Positions 19,412 to 27,974 of a stretch of 64,000 nucleotides of DNA are shown here, piece after piece. A program made the position numbers and the translations under genes. The notes under the pieces were generated by a model. That model worked only from the letters and a program-made list of their open reading frames with translations, searched no databases and was not told where the DNA came from. The DNA is taken from positions 402,949 through 466,948 of the forward strand of contig JAHBYU010000002.1 of the NCBI GenBank assembly GCA_019635775.1. The letters are read 5' to 3'. This stretch comes from Rhizobiaceae bacterium (GTDB taxonomy: Bacteria > Pseudomonadota > Alphaproteobacteria > Rhizobiales > Rhizobiaceae). The first letter of the stretch is position 1; every line of letters starts with the position of its first letter.

Positions 19412-20577
19412 CGTTGCCCGCAAACGCAACCCCGCTGCCTCATACGGTTTCTGATCGACCTTTCGACCCGGATGCGATCTACCAGTTTACAGATGCCCAG
19501 AAGGCGCTGTTCGAAGCGTCGCAGTTGCGTCTGATGTGGTGGAAATTCAAGCGTCACAAGCCGGCGCTGATTTCAGGCATCTTTCTCGCCGTACTCTACT
19601 TCTCAATTCTGATCTCGGAGATACTGGCACCCTACAATCTCGAGACGCGGAATTCGAAGTTCATCTACGCGCCTCCCCAATCGGTTCATCTCTTCCACAA
19701 CGGGGAGTTCGTGGGGCCGTTCGTCTATGGCTTTGATTTCAAGCTGAACATGGACAACCTGAAGCGTGAATACGTCCCCAATCCGGACAAGGTCCAGCCT
19801 ATCCGTTTCTTCTGCAGTGGCGAAAAATACAAATTCTGGGGCCTGATCGAGGGAAGTTTCCGACTGATGTGCCCAGCCAAGAACGGGACCTTGTTTCTGA
19901 TGGGCACCGACAGGCTTGGCCGAGATGTGCTCAGCCGGATCATCTATGGCGCGCGCATATCGCTGACGATCGGCTTGCTCGGAGTAGGCGTGAGCCTCGT
20001 CCTTGGTGTCGTTATTGGAGGCCTGGCCGGCTACTACGGAGGACTTTTCGACACGCTCAGCCAGCGCCTGATCGAAGTCATCCAGTCGCTGCCATCCATA
20101 CCGTTGTGGCTGGCACTGGCCGCAATTCTGCCCATCACATGGTCACCGATCGTAGTTTATTTCGGCATCACCGTCATTCTGGGTTTGCTGGACTGGACTG
20201 GCCTTGCGCGAACGGTCCGCTCCAAGCTGCTCTCCCTGCGCGAGGAGGACTATGTCTCCGCGGCGCAGGTAATGGGCGCCAACGACCGCCGGATAGTGTT
20301 TCGCCATCTCGTGCCGGGCTTCGCCTCGCACCTGATCGCCACAGCAACCATAGCCATTCCAACGATGATCCTCGGTGAAACGACGCTGAGCTTCCTCGGC
20401 CTGGGGCTGAGGCCTCCAATCACAAGCTGGGGTGTGCTATTAACGGAAGCGCAAAACATCAATGCCGTGGCCTTGTATCCTTGGCTGCTTTGGCCCGTGG
20501 CCCCGGTCATTCTGGTGGTTCTTGCCTATAATTTCTTCGGGGATGGCTTGCGAGACGCCGCAGACCCATACAAGTGA
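19408..20577 (+). CDS. ABC importer permease 2 (DppC/OppC type)
   Basis: This is the second permease subunit, 389 residues. The start at 19408 overlaps the previous stop. An N-terminal cytosolic tail of about 50 residues precedes TM1 (PALISGIFLAVLYFSILISEIL). A large periplasmic loop of about 120 residues follows, with two cysteines (RFFCSGEKY, FRLMCPAK) that may pair. Five further TMs come next, with the EAA loop REEDYVSAAQVMGANDRRI. The DRLGRDVLSRIIYGARISL signature of DppC/OppC permeases is present. The long first periplasmic loop resembles YejE of the microcin C/peptide importer group. Acts with the two preceding subunits. Confidence 0.94.
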   Translation: MTLPANATPLPHTVSDRPFDPDAIYQFTDAQKALFEASQLRLMWWKFKRHKPALISGIFLAVLYFSILISEILAPYNLETRNSKFIYAPPQSVHLFHNGEFVGPFVYGFDFKLNMDNLKREYVPNPDKVQPIRFFCSGEKYKFWGLIEGSFRLMCPAKNGTLFLMGTDRLGRDVLSRIIYGARISLTIGLLGVGVSLVLGVVIGGLAGYYGGLFDTLSQRLIEVIQSLPSIPLWLALAAILPITWSPIVVYFGITVILGLLDWTGLARTVRSKLLSLREEDYVSAAQVMGANDRRIVFRHLVPGFASHLIATATIAIPTMILGETTLSFLGLGLRPPITSWGVLLTEAQNINAVALYPWLLWPVAPVILVVLAYNFFGDGLRDAADPYK

Positions 20578-20671
20578 CGAGCATGCGCGCATTGCGTGAA
20601 GAACCGACCGTTCCGCCGCATGGGCGGAGGAAAAGTTTGGGCCGCGTGATTTCGAGGCGAACGAACCCGGC

Positions 20672-23350
20672 ATGAACGACAGGATGGAACCAAACCTGTT
20701 TAGGTACATCTGGAAGCATTCCAGACGCCAGCAGATATGGATTCTGATCGTCGTCGCGCTGTCCATGCCGACCTATTTCCTTGCTTTCGACATTCCCAAG
20801 CAGATCGTGAACGGTCCGATTCAGGGCGGCGGTTTCGAAACGCCGGATGCGACCCAGAAAGTCATGCCCGTCGTCATAGGCAACCCGTTCGGCGATCAGT
20901 CCTTCACACTCTTCGAGGGTTTCGAGGTCGGCCGAATGGGCGCGTTGATCGCGCTCTCAATGGCATTCTTAGGCTATGTCATCATCAACGGCTGGTTCAA
21001 GCTTTACATAAATACCTACAAGGGCAGGCTCGGCGAGCGGATGCTCCGCCGACTGCGATACCAACTCGTCGACCGGGTGCTGCGGTTCCCTTTCCCGCAA
21101 TACAAGCGGGTAAGAAGCTCCGAGATCGCAACGATGATCAAGGACGAAGTCGATCCGCTCGGCGGCTTCATCGGCGAAGCCTTCGCGACGCCGGCGTTCC
21201 TGGTGGGGCAGGCGGGCGCCGCCCTGCTGTTCATCATGCTGCAAAGCTGGGCGCTTGGTCTCGTGACACTCGCGATCCTGATGGTGCAGACGATCCTCAT
21301 TCCCAAGCTGAGGGCGCGTCTGCGCGATCTGGCACTGCAACGCCAGCTGACGGCGCGTGACCTGTCGGGCCGGGTCAGCGAGATCGTCGATGGGGCCATC
21401 GACATTCGCCTGAACGACAACACGAACTTCGAGCGCGCCGACATAGCGGACCGTCTGGCGAAGATCTTCTTCATCCGGTTCGACTTCTACCAGTGGAAGT
21501 TCATGGTGAAGTTCATCAACAACTTCCTGGCGCAGTTCACGCCCTTCGTCTTTTACCTGGGCGGCGGCATTCTCGCGATCCGCGGAAGTCTGGACATCGG
21601 CCAGCTCGTGGCGGTCATCGCCGCCTACAAGGACCTGCCGGGACCGATAAAGGAACTGATCGACTGGGATTATCAGCGTCTCGACGTTCAGGTGAAGTAC
21701 ACGCAGGTCGTCAATGCGTTCGACGTATCGCCGCTGGCTCCGCCGGATACACAGGCATTGCAGACGGAGTCGGTGCCACTGCTCGATGGTCCTTTCGTCT
21801 TCCGGCAGGTTTCGGCGATGGACGAGTCGGGAAAGACCCTTCTTGAGGGGCTGGACCTTACGATCGATCTGCACGAGAACGTTGCCGCGGTCGGAACGGC
21901 AGGCGACGGCGCTGAGGTCCTTGGGGAACTGATCGCAAGATTGATAATGCCGTCGGCCGGCACACTGAATGCAGGGTCGCAATCGCTTACATCTCTTCCC
22001 GAATGGGAAACCGGGCGGCGCATAGGCTATGTCAGCGCCGAGCCATTCTTCGCGCATGGAACGGCTCGCGAGGCACTGCTGAGCGGGCTGCGTCACGCAC
22101 CGTTCCGGCCGCCGCCCGAAGGCTCGGGCCTGACGCCGCTTTTCCTCAAGGAGGCGACCGCTTCCGGCAATCCGCAGTTCGACCGCAGGGCGGACTGGGT
22201 GGACTACAACGCGGTGGGAGCCCAGACGGAAGAGGAGCTCGCGAAACGGATCACGGAAGTGCTTGCGCTGGTCAACCTCCAGGAGGACTTTTACGCCTTC
22301 GGCCTTCGCACCAAGCTTTCGGATGCGACCGAGGGGGCAGGGGAGGAGATGTTCCTCAACGCGCGCCGAATATTCCTGGAGCGCCTGACGGAAGGAGACA
22401 ATGCGGCAGACGTCGAACCGTTTGTGCTCACCCAATTCAATTCCCAGCTGACGCTGTTCCAGAACATTTCCTTTGGCGCGACGTCCACACGGATCACCGT
22501 GCCGAGCGAGTTCCCGGCCGACTCCCCGCTTTGGGCCTTCCTGACGGAAGATGAGCTTGACAGAAAACTCTATCAGCTTGGGAGAGAAGCATCGGCCGTT
22601 ATCGTCGACCTGTTCGGCGAGGTATCGGACAACATGAAGATCCTCGAACGCCTGGACCTGATCGATCCGGTCAAGCTGCCGGATTACAGCGCCTTGCTTG
22701 GACGCACCGAAGGCGTCGACTTTGCTTCTGTCTCGACCGACGACCGGCGAAAGTTCATCGGGGTTGCATTGAACTACAACGAGCCTCGGCACCGCCTCGA
22801 CCTGCTGAGCGACGATCTGCGGGACGCGATCGTCAGGGCGCGAATGAGCTTCAGGGAGAGGCTTCCTCCCGAACTGGCGGCTGAGTTCTCATTCCATGAT
22901 CCCGATGAGATAAACCCATACGCGTCGCTGCAGGACAACATCCTGTTTGGCCGCATAGTGGATGGCCGCGCCGGGGCCGTTGATCGGGTCGGGACGCTGC
23001 TTCGCCAGATACTGGAGGAACTAGGCCTTTCCTACGCCGTTCTTGAGCGTGGCCTGAAATACGAGATAGGGTCTGGCGGACGTCGGTTGTCCCTCTCGCA
23101 GCGCCAGCAACTAGGACTGGCGCGTGTACTTTTGCGCCGGCCGCAGTTTCTGGTCGTCAATCGTGGGCTTAACGCTCTCGATAATCGAACGGTCGAAAGG
23201 GTTGTCCGAGGCATTCTTGACATGGCAAAATCCAGTTCGCCGGGATTTGGTGTGCTGTGGATCACATCTGCCGAATCCCAGGCGCAGCTTTTTGGCAGGA
23301 CGCTGAAATTTGCGCGCGGGGCGCTGATTTCCGACGAGACGACACAATGA
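20672..23350 (+). CDS. ABC-exporter-like protein with degenerate ATPase domain and large insertion
   Basis: An exporter-type TM domain fills about residues 1-325: hydrophobic helices near 22-45, 90-112, 176-215 and 285-312, and the typical segment RLRYQLVDRVLRFPFPQYKRV. The nucleotide-binding domain that follows is broken at every key position. The P-loop reads GTAGDGAEV (408-416), with Ala414 and Glu415 in place of Lys and Ser/Thr. The signature is LSLSQ (806-810) instead of LSGGQ. Walker B ends Asn830-Arg831 instead of Asp-Glu. The H-loop is ITS (Ser866) instead of ITH. Between the first Q-loop-like segment and the signature lie about 290 extra residues, mostly helical and acidic. The frame is intact over 892 codons, so the losses look selected rather than decayed. 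It probably does not hydrolyse ATP and may be a sensor or scaffold. It lies 94 bp after the importer permeases and 40 bp before the cNMP-binding gene. Confidence 0.85.
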   Translation: MNDRMEPNLFRYIWKHSRRQQIWILIVVALSMPTYFLAFDIPKQIVNGPIQGGGFETPDATQKVMPVVIGNPFGDQSFTLFEGFEVGRMGALIALSMAFLGYVIINGWFKLYINTYKGRLGERMLRRLRYQLVDRVLRFPFPQYKRVRSSEIATMIKDEVDPLGGFIGEAFATPAFLVGQAGAALLFIMLQSWALGLVTLAILMVQTILIPKLRARLRDLALQRQLTARDLSGRVSEIVDGAIDIRLNDNTNFERADIADRLAKIFFIRFDFYQWKFMVKFINNFLAQFTPFVFYLGGGILAIRGSLDIGQLVAVIAAYKDLPGPIKELIDWDYQRLDVQVKYTQVVNAFDVSPLAPPDTQALQTESVPLLDGPFVFRQVSAMDESGKTLLEGLDLTIDLHENVAAVGTAGDGAEVLGELIARLIMPSAGTLNAGSQSLTSLPEWETGRRIGYVSAEPFFAHGTAREALLSGLRHAPFRPPPEGSGLTPLFLKEATASGNPQFDRRADWVDYNAVGAQTEEELAKRITEVLALVNLQEDFYAFGLRTKLSDATEGAGEEMFLNARRIFLERLTEGDNAADVEPFVLTQFNSQLTLFQNISFGATSTRITVPSEFPADSPLWAFLTEDELDRKLYQLGREASAVIVDLFGEVSDNMKILERLDLIDPVKLPDYSALLGRTEGVDFASVSTDDRRKFIGVALNYNEPRHRLDLLSDDLRDAIVRARMSFRERLPPELAAEFSFHDPDEINPYASLQDNILFGRIVDGRAGAVDRVGTLLRQILEELGLSYAVLERGLKYEIGSGGRRLSLSQRQQLGLARVLLRRPQFLVVNRGLNALDNRTVERVVRGILDMAKSSSPGFGVLWITSAESQAQLFGRTLKFARGALISDETTQ

Positions 23351-23390
23351 GGGCGTTCATGAGTTTTCCCGCCGATCCCAGGAGGATCGT

Positions 23391-23846
23391 ATGAGCCTTG
23401 AAGAAGATGCCTTGCTGCTCGCCAAGGTGGAGCTTTTCGCCAATGTGGCGCCGCGCAGGCTTAAGCTGCTTGCCCTTGCGTCCAGCCGTGTCCTCTTCGC
23501 CGCCGGCCAGGATTTGTGCGTCGAGGGCGATGAGGGTTACGAGGCGTTCATTCTGGTGTCCGGTGAAGCCGACGTGAAGATCAAGACCCTCACGGGCGTC
23601 GCGACGGTCGCAAGGCTGAAACGCAACGACATCGTAGGGGAAATGGCCATCCTTCGCGACATGCCGAGAACCGCAACCGTCACCGCCGTGTCGGACGTCT
23701 CGACACTTCGTATCGGAAAGCAGGACTTCCTTAATCTGCTCAAGGAATTCCCTGAGGTCACCGTCGAGGTCATGCGCTCATTGGCTGAACGCCTGGCCCG
23801 CACCACCAGCGAACTGGCGAATTTGCGTTCCGCCGCAAAGGCGTAG
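23391..23846 (+). CDS. Stand-alone cyclic-nucleotide-binding protein
   Basis: A single cNMP-binding domain of 151 residues, without a DNA-binding HTH, kinase or channel attached. The phosphate-binding cassette is intact: Gly83-Glu84 (VGEMAIL) contact the ribose and Arg93 in PRTATV the cyclic phosphate. A helical tail (VTVEVMRSLAERLARTTSELA) could mediate dimer or partner contact. A strong AGGAGG site precedes the ATG. It follows the degenerate ABC protein and precedes the hydrolase by 3 bp, so it is firmly in the operon. It probably transmits the level of the cyclic nucleotide made by the flanking cyclases to a protein partner, perhaps the transporter; that is inference. Confidence 0.92.
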   Translation: MSLEEDALLLAKVELFANVAPRRLKLLALASSRVLFAAGQDLCVEGDEGYEAFILVSGEADVKIKTLTGVATVARLKRNDIVGEMAILRDMPRTATVTAVSDVSTLRIGKQDFLNLLKEFPEVTVEVMRSLAERLARTTSELANLRSAAKA

Positions 23847-23849
23847 GGA

Positions 23850-24710
23850 ATGTCGCCTGCAACCGCAATCGATGTACGGGTTTGGGGAGCGCGGGGAACG
23901 TTCCCCATGGTCGGCGCGGAAGCACTGGAGTTTGGCGGACAGACCTCCTGCGTCGAAGTTCGCGCCGGCGGCGGTGTGATAATCCTGGACGCCGGGAGTG
24001 GAATCATCCCGCTTGGAAAGTCGTTGCTGGAGGAAGGCGTAACGGAGATCGACCTCTTCTTCAGCCACGTGCATTACGACCACATCATCGGTCTTCCCTA
24101 TTTCCTGCCGGCCTTCTGGAACAAGGCGAAGCTGCGTATCTGGGCAGGGCACATGCTGGACGACGCCACGACCGAACAACTGGTCGACGGTATTTTTCGC
24201 CCGCCATACTTTCCTATCACTAAGGAGTATATGCGCGCAGACGTCGAGTACCACAGGTTCTCGCCCGGCGATGTCCTTGAGCCGTCTCCTGGAGTTCGTC
24301 TCGTCACTGGACGGCTGAACCATCCGAACGGGGCGGTTGGGTACCGGATGGAAAGAGAAGGGGCGGTTTTCTCCTACCTTACGGATTTCGAGCATGACGA
24401 GGGCCGGGGCGACGATGAGGTGAGGAGGCTTGCCGCAGACGCGGACCTTGCCCTGCTCGACACGACCTACACGCCCGAAGAATATCCCCGGTATGTCAAT
24501 TTCGGCCATTCCACGTGGGATCACGTAGGCAGGATGTGTGCGCAAGCCCGCGTGCATCGCTGGGGCATGTTCCATCACATGCACATGCGCGAGGATATTG
24601 ATCAGGCGGCAATCGAGAGCGCCGCGCAAAAGATCTACCCCAACTCCTTTGCGGTGAGGCAGGGACAGCACTTCCAGCTCTTTGGCCGAACGGAGCGCGA
24701 TCGCAAGTGA
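23850..24710 (+). CDS. Metallo-beta-lactamase-fold hydrolase, possible cNMP phosphodiesterase
   Basis: This MBL-fold enzyme of 286 residues has the dinuclear metal site H73-x-H75-x-D77-H78 (FSHVHYDHI), a later His in LNHPNG, an Asp in YLTDFEHD and a terminal His in NFGHSTWDH. The opening WGARGTFPMVG and LDAGSGIIPLG are shared with MBL phosphodiesterases (PhnP/RNase Z-like and class II cAMP phosphodiesterases). Members of this fold hydrolyse phosphodiesters as well as thioesters, so the true substrate is open. Because it sits between a cNMP-binding gene and a cyclase gene (4-bp GTGA overlap with the latter), cyclic-nucleotide hydrolysis is the simplest guess. Confidence 0.85.
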   Translation: MSPATAIDVRVWGARGTFPMVGAEALEFGGQTSCVEVRAGGGVIILDAGSGIIPLGKSLLEEGVTEIDLFFSHVHYDHIIGLPYFLPAFWNKAKLRIWAGHMLDDATTEQLVDGIFRPPYFPITKEYMRADVEYHRFSPGDVLEPSPGVRLVTGRLNHPNGAVGYRMEREGAVFSYLTDFEHDEGRGDDEVRRLAADADLALLDTTYTPEEYPRYVNFGHSTWDHVGRMCAQARVHRWGMFHHMHMREDIDQAAIESAAQKIYPNSFAVRQGQHFQLFGRTERDRK

Positions 24711-26068
24711 ACTCCTCGCCGCCGCGGTACAAGCGCTGGCTGATACCGATACTGGGCCCGCGCACCTCCAAGGTGATGCCCACGCAGGTAGAGGTTGCGA
24801 TCCGCGAGCAGGAGAACCAGGGCGAGGTTCTGGCAAAGATCGTTCAGATGGTCATCGCTACGGTCTGGGGTGCGCTATACTTGGTGTCGCCACAGGTGCG
24901 CAGCGAGCACCTTCTGCTTATCCCTGTGGCCGTTGGCACATACATGCTGGTAAACGGGTTGCTGTTGCTATGGGCATGGCGCCGGCGCTTGCCGAACTGG
25001 GCGGTCTATACGTCGATCATATTCGACATGTTCGTGCTCTATTTTGTCATATGGCGGTTCCATATGCTGCTCGATCAGCCGCCGGCCTATTATCTGAAGG
25101 CGCCCACGATGACATTCGTGTTTGTTTTCATAGTGTTGCGGGCGCTACGCTACGATCCGCGCTTCGTACTCGTAGCAGGCGCCGCTGCCGTCGTCGGCTG
25201 GCTTGTGCTGGTAATTTATGCAATCGCGAATGATCCGTTTGGCCTGGGGACGTCCTTCAACATGAAGGACTACGCGATTAGTGCCGCCGTCTTTCCAGGC
25301 GCCGAGACAGAGAAAATTCTCGCCATTGTCCTGGTGACCGCCATTATCGGGTTGTCGATCTATCGCGGCAGAGAACTTCTGGTACGGGCGACAACGGAAA
25401 CGATGGCGGCCCGGCGACTTTCTCGGTTCTTCGACAGCAGCGTTGTCGAAGACATTCGGTCAGGCGAAAACGGTATTCTGCCGGGGGAGGGACGGGCGCG
25501 TGACGCGGCAATCCTCAATGTAGACATCAGGGGATTCTCAGGGCTTATCGAACACCTGTCGCCCTCGGAATCCATTGCGCTCCTTACGGATTATCAGGCT
25601 CGCGTGGTGCCGATCATACAGGCGAATGGTGGCGTGATCGACAAGTTCATGGGTGATGGGATCATGGCCACGTTCGGCGCGGTGCGCGACACGGACACCT
25701 ATGCGGCGGATGCAATGCGGACCATGGAAGCCATCATGTACGACTTTCGGGATTGGAGCAAAGATGCCCGGCTGGCGGAAATCGCCAGGTGCGGGATCGG
25801 CCTGTCTGTTTCCGCCGGTCCCATCGTTTTTGGTGCAGTGGGCGACAGCGAGCGCATGGAGGTCACGGTCATCGGCGCGACGGTGAATATCGGCGCGAAG
25901 CTCGAAAAGGCCAACAAGTTCTTTCAGAGTATGGCCGTGGCGACGCGACGCGCCTTCGATATGGCTGTCGGGCAGGGCTATCAGCCAAAGCGGGTGCCCG
26001 AGTTCATCGCAGCCGATGTGGAAGGGCTTGCGCCCCAATCTCAGCTGGCGATCTGGAGGAGCATTTAG
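24707..26068 (+). CDS. Six-TM class III adenylate/guanylate cyclase
   Basis: This is a membrane cyclase of 453 residues. Six hydrophobic segments (about 42-62, 68-90, 98-118, 133-148, 157-175, 203-219) form the membrane domain, and the catalytic domain occupies about residues 262-430. The metal ligands are D273 (NVDIRGFSG) and D317 (FMGDGIMATFG). In the transition-state motif VNIGAKLE the Asn394 is present, but the Arg is replaced by Lys398, a change also seen in other VNxxxKLE cyclases. The GTG start overlaps the hydrolase stop. Its stop abuts the stop of the convergent deacetylase gene. It ends the operon and may receive an envelope or quinone-like signal through its TM part. Confidence 0.92.
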   Translation: MNSSPPRYKRWLIPILGPRTSKVMPTQVEVAIREQENQGEVLAKIVQMVIATVWGALYLVSPQVRSEHLLLIPVAVGTYMLVNGLLLLWAWRRRLPNWAVYTSIIFDMFVLYFVIWRFHMLLDQPPAYYLKAPTMTFVFVFIVLRALRYDPRFVLVAGAAAVVGWLVLVIYAIANDPFGLGTSFNMKDYAISAAVFPGAETEKILAIVLVTAIIGLSIYRGRELLVRATTETMAARRLSRFFDSSVVEDIRSGENGILPGEGRARDAAILNVDIRGFSGLIEHLSPSESIALLTDYQARVVPIIQANGGVIDKFMGDGIMATFGAVRDTDTYAADAMRTMEAIMYDFRDWSKDARLAEIARCGIGLSVSAGPIVFGAVGDSERMEVTVIGATVNIGAKLEKANKFFQSMAVATRRAFDMAVGQGYQPKRVPEFIAADVEGLAPQSQLAIWRSI

Positions 26069-26830
26069 CTAGACGATTTCTTTCTGCAGCGGCGTCCAGC
26101 GTGCAGTGCCACTTTCGGCGAAGGTTTCGAGCAGGACTTCCGTGAAGTCCCACGTGGCATCGTCATGGACCAGATGGTGCGTAAGGATTCCGTATGGTTC
26201 GGCATTGTCGGCTACGCCTGTCCTGCGAGCCGCCAGTTCCCGCGCCAGTTGCGTGTCGAGCATCTGCGGGTCCAGCAAACCGCCTCCGGATTTCCACGCA
26301 ACCGGGTCGAGATGGGTGTTTATCTGCAGAACGCCCTTCGCCGCGAAAGGCGCGCCACGCGGCGTGAAGGCGGAAAGCGCGCGAAATCCGGCCGTGCCGA
26401 GCCGGTCGGTCACTGCGGGTGCAATCCGGTTCCAAGGCGGGACGAAGGCGGGAAGCGCGATTTCGCCGAACATGGCGGCAAGCCGCTCCCGGCCAGAGGC
26501 CATTTCATCCAGCATGACTGGCAACGGCCGGTGTGACCCGAACTCGGCCTTCTTCTGGTCGGCTGGTGCGTGATTTGCGTGTTTCCATCCATGCGTAAGG
26601 ACGAAGACGCCCCGAGTTAAACGAAGTCGCTCCGACAGGTCGGACGTTGCAGGTTCGGCCACGACCGCGAGATGAATCGGCGCTTCGAATCTGCCGGCGA
26701 TCGACAACAGGCGTTCCAGCGCCGGGGTTGGCTCCACAGCGTCGTCATCGCGCCACCAGAGCGGCAGCACCAGGTTTTGGTCACGCCAGCGCTCAAGTTC
26801 CGCACGGGTCAAGGCAAGCTTGGCCTTCAT
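26069..26830 (-). CDS. Polysaccharide-deacetylase-like protein
   Basis: The 253-residue protein has a NodB-like layout: LPLWWRDDDAVEPTPALERLL near the N terminus (catalytic Asp pair), a His in LTHGWKHANH that would bind the metal, and PAFVPPWNRIAP in place of the usual catalytic RxPxG segment. A final ILTHHLVHDD supplies the last conserved His. The subgroup is the short polysaccharide deacetylase type found beside glycosyltransferases. It would remove N- or O-acetyl groups from a growing glycan. Its ATG overlaps the stop of the glycosyltransferase gene before it (4 bp), so it is the last gene of the leftward operon. Confidence 0.75.
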   Translation of the reverse strand: MKAKLALTRAELERWRDQNLVLPLWWRDDDAVEPTPALERLLSIAGRFEAPIHLAVVAEPATSDLSERLRLTRGVFVLTHGWKHANHAPADQKKAEFGSHRPLPVMLDEMASGRERLAAMFGEIALPAFVPPWNRIAPAVTDRLGTAGFRALSAFTPRGAPFAAKGVLQINTHLDPVAWKSGGGLLDPQMLDTQLARELAARRTGVADNAEPYGILTHHLVHDDATWDFTEVLLETFAESGTARWTPLQKEIV

Positions 26831-27972
26831 CCGCGTGCTTCCAGCATCTGGATCAGCGTGCGAGCGGTCTCGGCAGCACCGTCAAAGTTGGGTTTTTCAT
26901 TGGTAATGCGGGGACGCCAAACGGCGGCGTTCACTTCATCAGCCAGATTTTGTGCCGTGAGTTCATGCTCTGCAATCAAGCCGTAACCGTACCGCTGCCG
27001 GAGCGATTCTGCACGCAACGTCTGCTCTGTCTCGCCGGCTTCTGAGAACGGCACGAAGACTCCGGGTACCCCGGACTGGAGCCAGTCGATTGCAGTGTTG
27101 TAACCGCACTGGCCGACTGCGGCAGCGCAGCGCGTGAGCATTGCGCGGTAGTCGGCGCGAAGCGGTTCGGCCACCAGCGGAGCACCCTGCGCCGACTGGT
27201 TCAGCTTTTCACAGAGATATTGCGCGTCGCTTCCGCCAACAAGAAGACGCCATCGGTGATCGGCGAGCCGGGAGGCTTCGATTGCCGTGTCGAACAGCTT
27301 GCGTCCGACCGAACCGCCGCCAGCTGTCACAATGACTTCTCCAGCGCCATGGACATCGCCAGGTAAGACAACGGGCATGGGTGGCGCGATAAAGCCTGTG
27401 TAGCGAAGCATTCGTCTGATGCCAGGCGTGACCGGCCAACTCGCCTCAAGGGGCGCGACATCGGCGTCCGAATGCACCAGCACCCCATCATAATATTCCG
27501 CCAACCATTCTTCCGTTTGTCGCGCCTTTTTCTCGTTGGACGGAGGAGCGAGAATGTCGCGGATGGATGAAAGAACCATCGGCGGTCTATCCAGCCCTCT
27601 TACGGCCGCGAGCGCGGTCAGAAACTCGTCACGAAGGACCCGCCGCCCGAAAGGGAACAGTTCGGTGATAAGCACGTCTGGAGGAGACTGGCGCAACGTC
27701 TGCCCGATCAGATCTATACGCTCCTGCATCAGCTCAAGTGAGACCGGATTGTCGCATTTATCCAGAAGCCGGGTGAAAGTAGCGCCGTCGGACCGGATGG
27801 GTGGAAGCTGCACCAAGTCGATACCCGCAAGATCGAAGTGGCCAGCCGGCATGCCGCCTGATACGACCTGAGGTGTCAGGCCGGCCCCGGCGAGGGCCCT
27901 TGCGATCGTCAGCGATCGGCTGAGATGCCCCGTACCGAGAAGATGCGTGACAACGATCGTGACGCGTTTCAA
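26827..27972 (-). CDS. GT-B glycosyltransferase, GT28/MurG-like
   Basis: A 381-residue GT-B enzyme. It opens with VTIVVTHLLGTGHLSRSLTIARAL, where Gly-x-Gly-His matches the acceptor-side loop of MurG-like transferases. The C-terminal half has VTAGGGSVG, QCGYNTAIDWLQSGVPGVFVP and the ETEQ segment of GT28-type donor-binding sites. A shared segment (SSIRDILAPP) recurs in the 30897-32102 protein as LGIRDILDSP, so the two look like paralogues within one operon. The sugar donor cannot be named. It starts 3 bp after the phosphatase stop and overlaps the deacetylase start. Confidence 0.85.
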   Translation of the reverse strand: MKRVTIVVTHLLGTGHLSRSLTIARALAGAGLTPQVVSGGMPAGHFDLAGIDLVQLPPIRSDGATFTRLLDKCDNPVSLELMQERIDLIGQTLRQSPPDVLITELFPFGRRVLRDEFLTALAAVRGLDRPPMVLSSIRDILAPPSNEKKARQTEEWLAEYYDGVLVHSDADVAPLEASWPVTPGIRRMLRYTGFIAPPMPVVLPGDVHGAGEVIVTAGGGSVGRKLFDTAIEASRLADHRWRLLVGGSDAQYLCEKLNQSAQGAPLVAEPLRADYRAMLTRCAAAVGQCGYNTAIDWLQSGVPGVFVPFSEAGETEQTLRAESLRQRYGYGLIAEHELTAQNLADEVNAAVWRPRITNEKPNFDGAAETARTLIQMLEARG

Positions 27973-27974
27973 TG

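Noticed and set aside
20969-22792. A 607-codon open frame antisense to the degenerate ABC gene
   Set aside because: It mirrors a high-GC coding gene, has no domain, and its composition (many Arg, His, Gln) is typical of antisense shadows.
24707-26068. Arg-to-Lys change in the transition-state motif of the six-TM cyclase
   Set aside because: VNxxxKLE occurs in other apparently functional class III cyclases, so it is not good evidence for an inactive enzyme.
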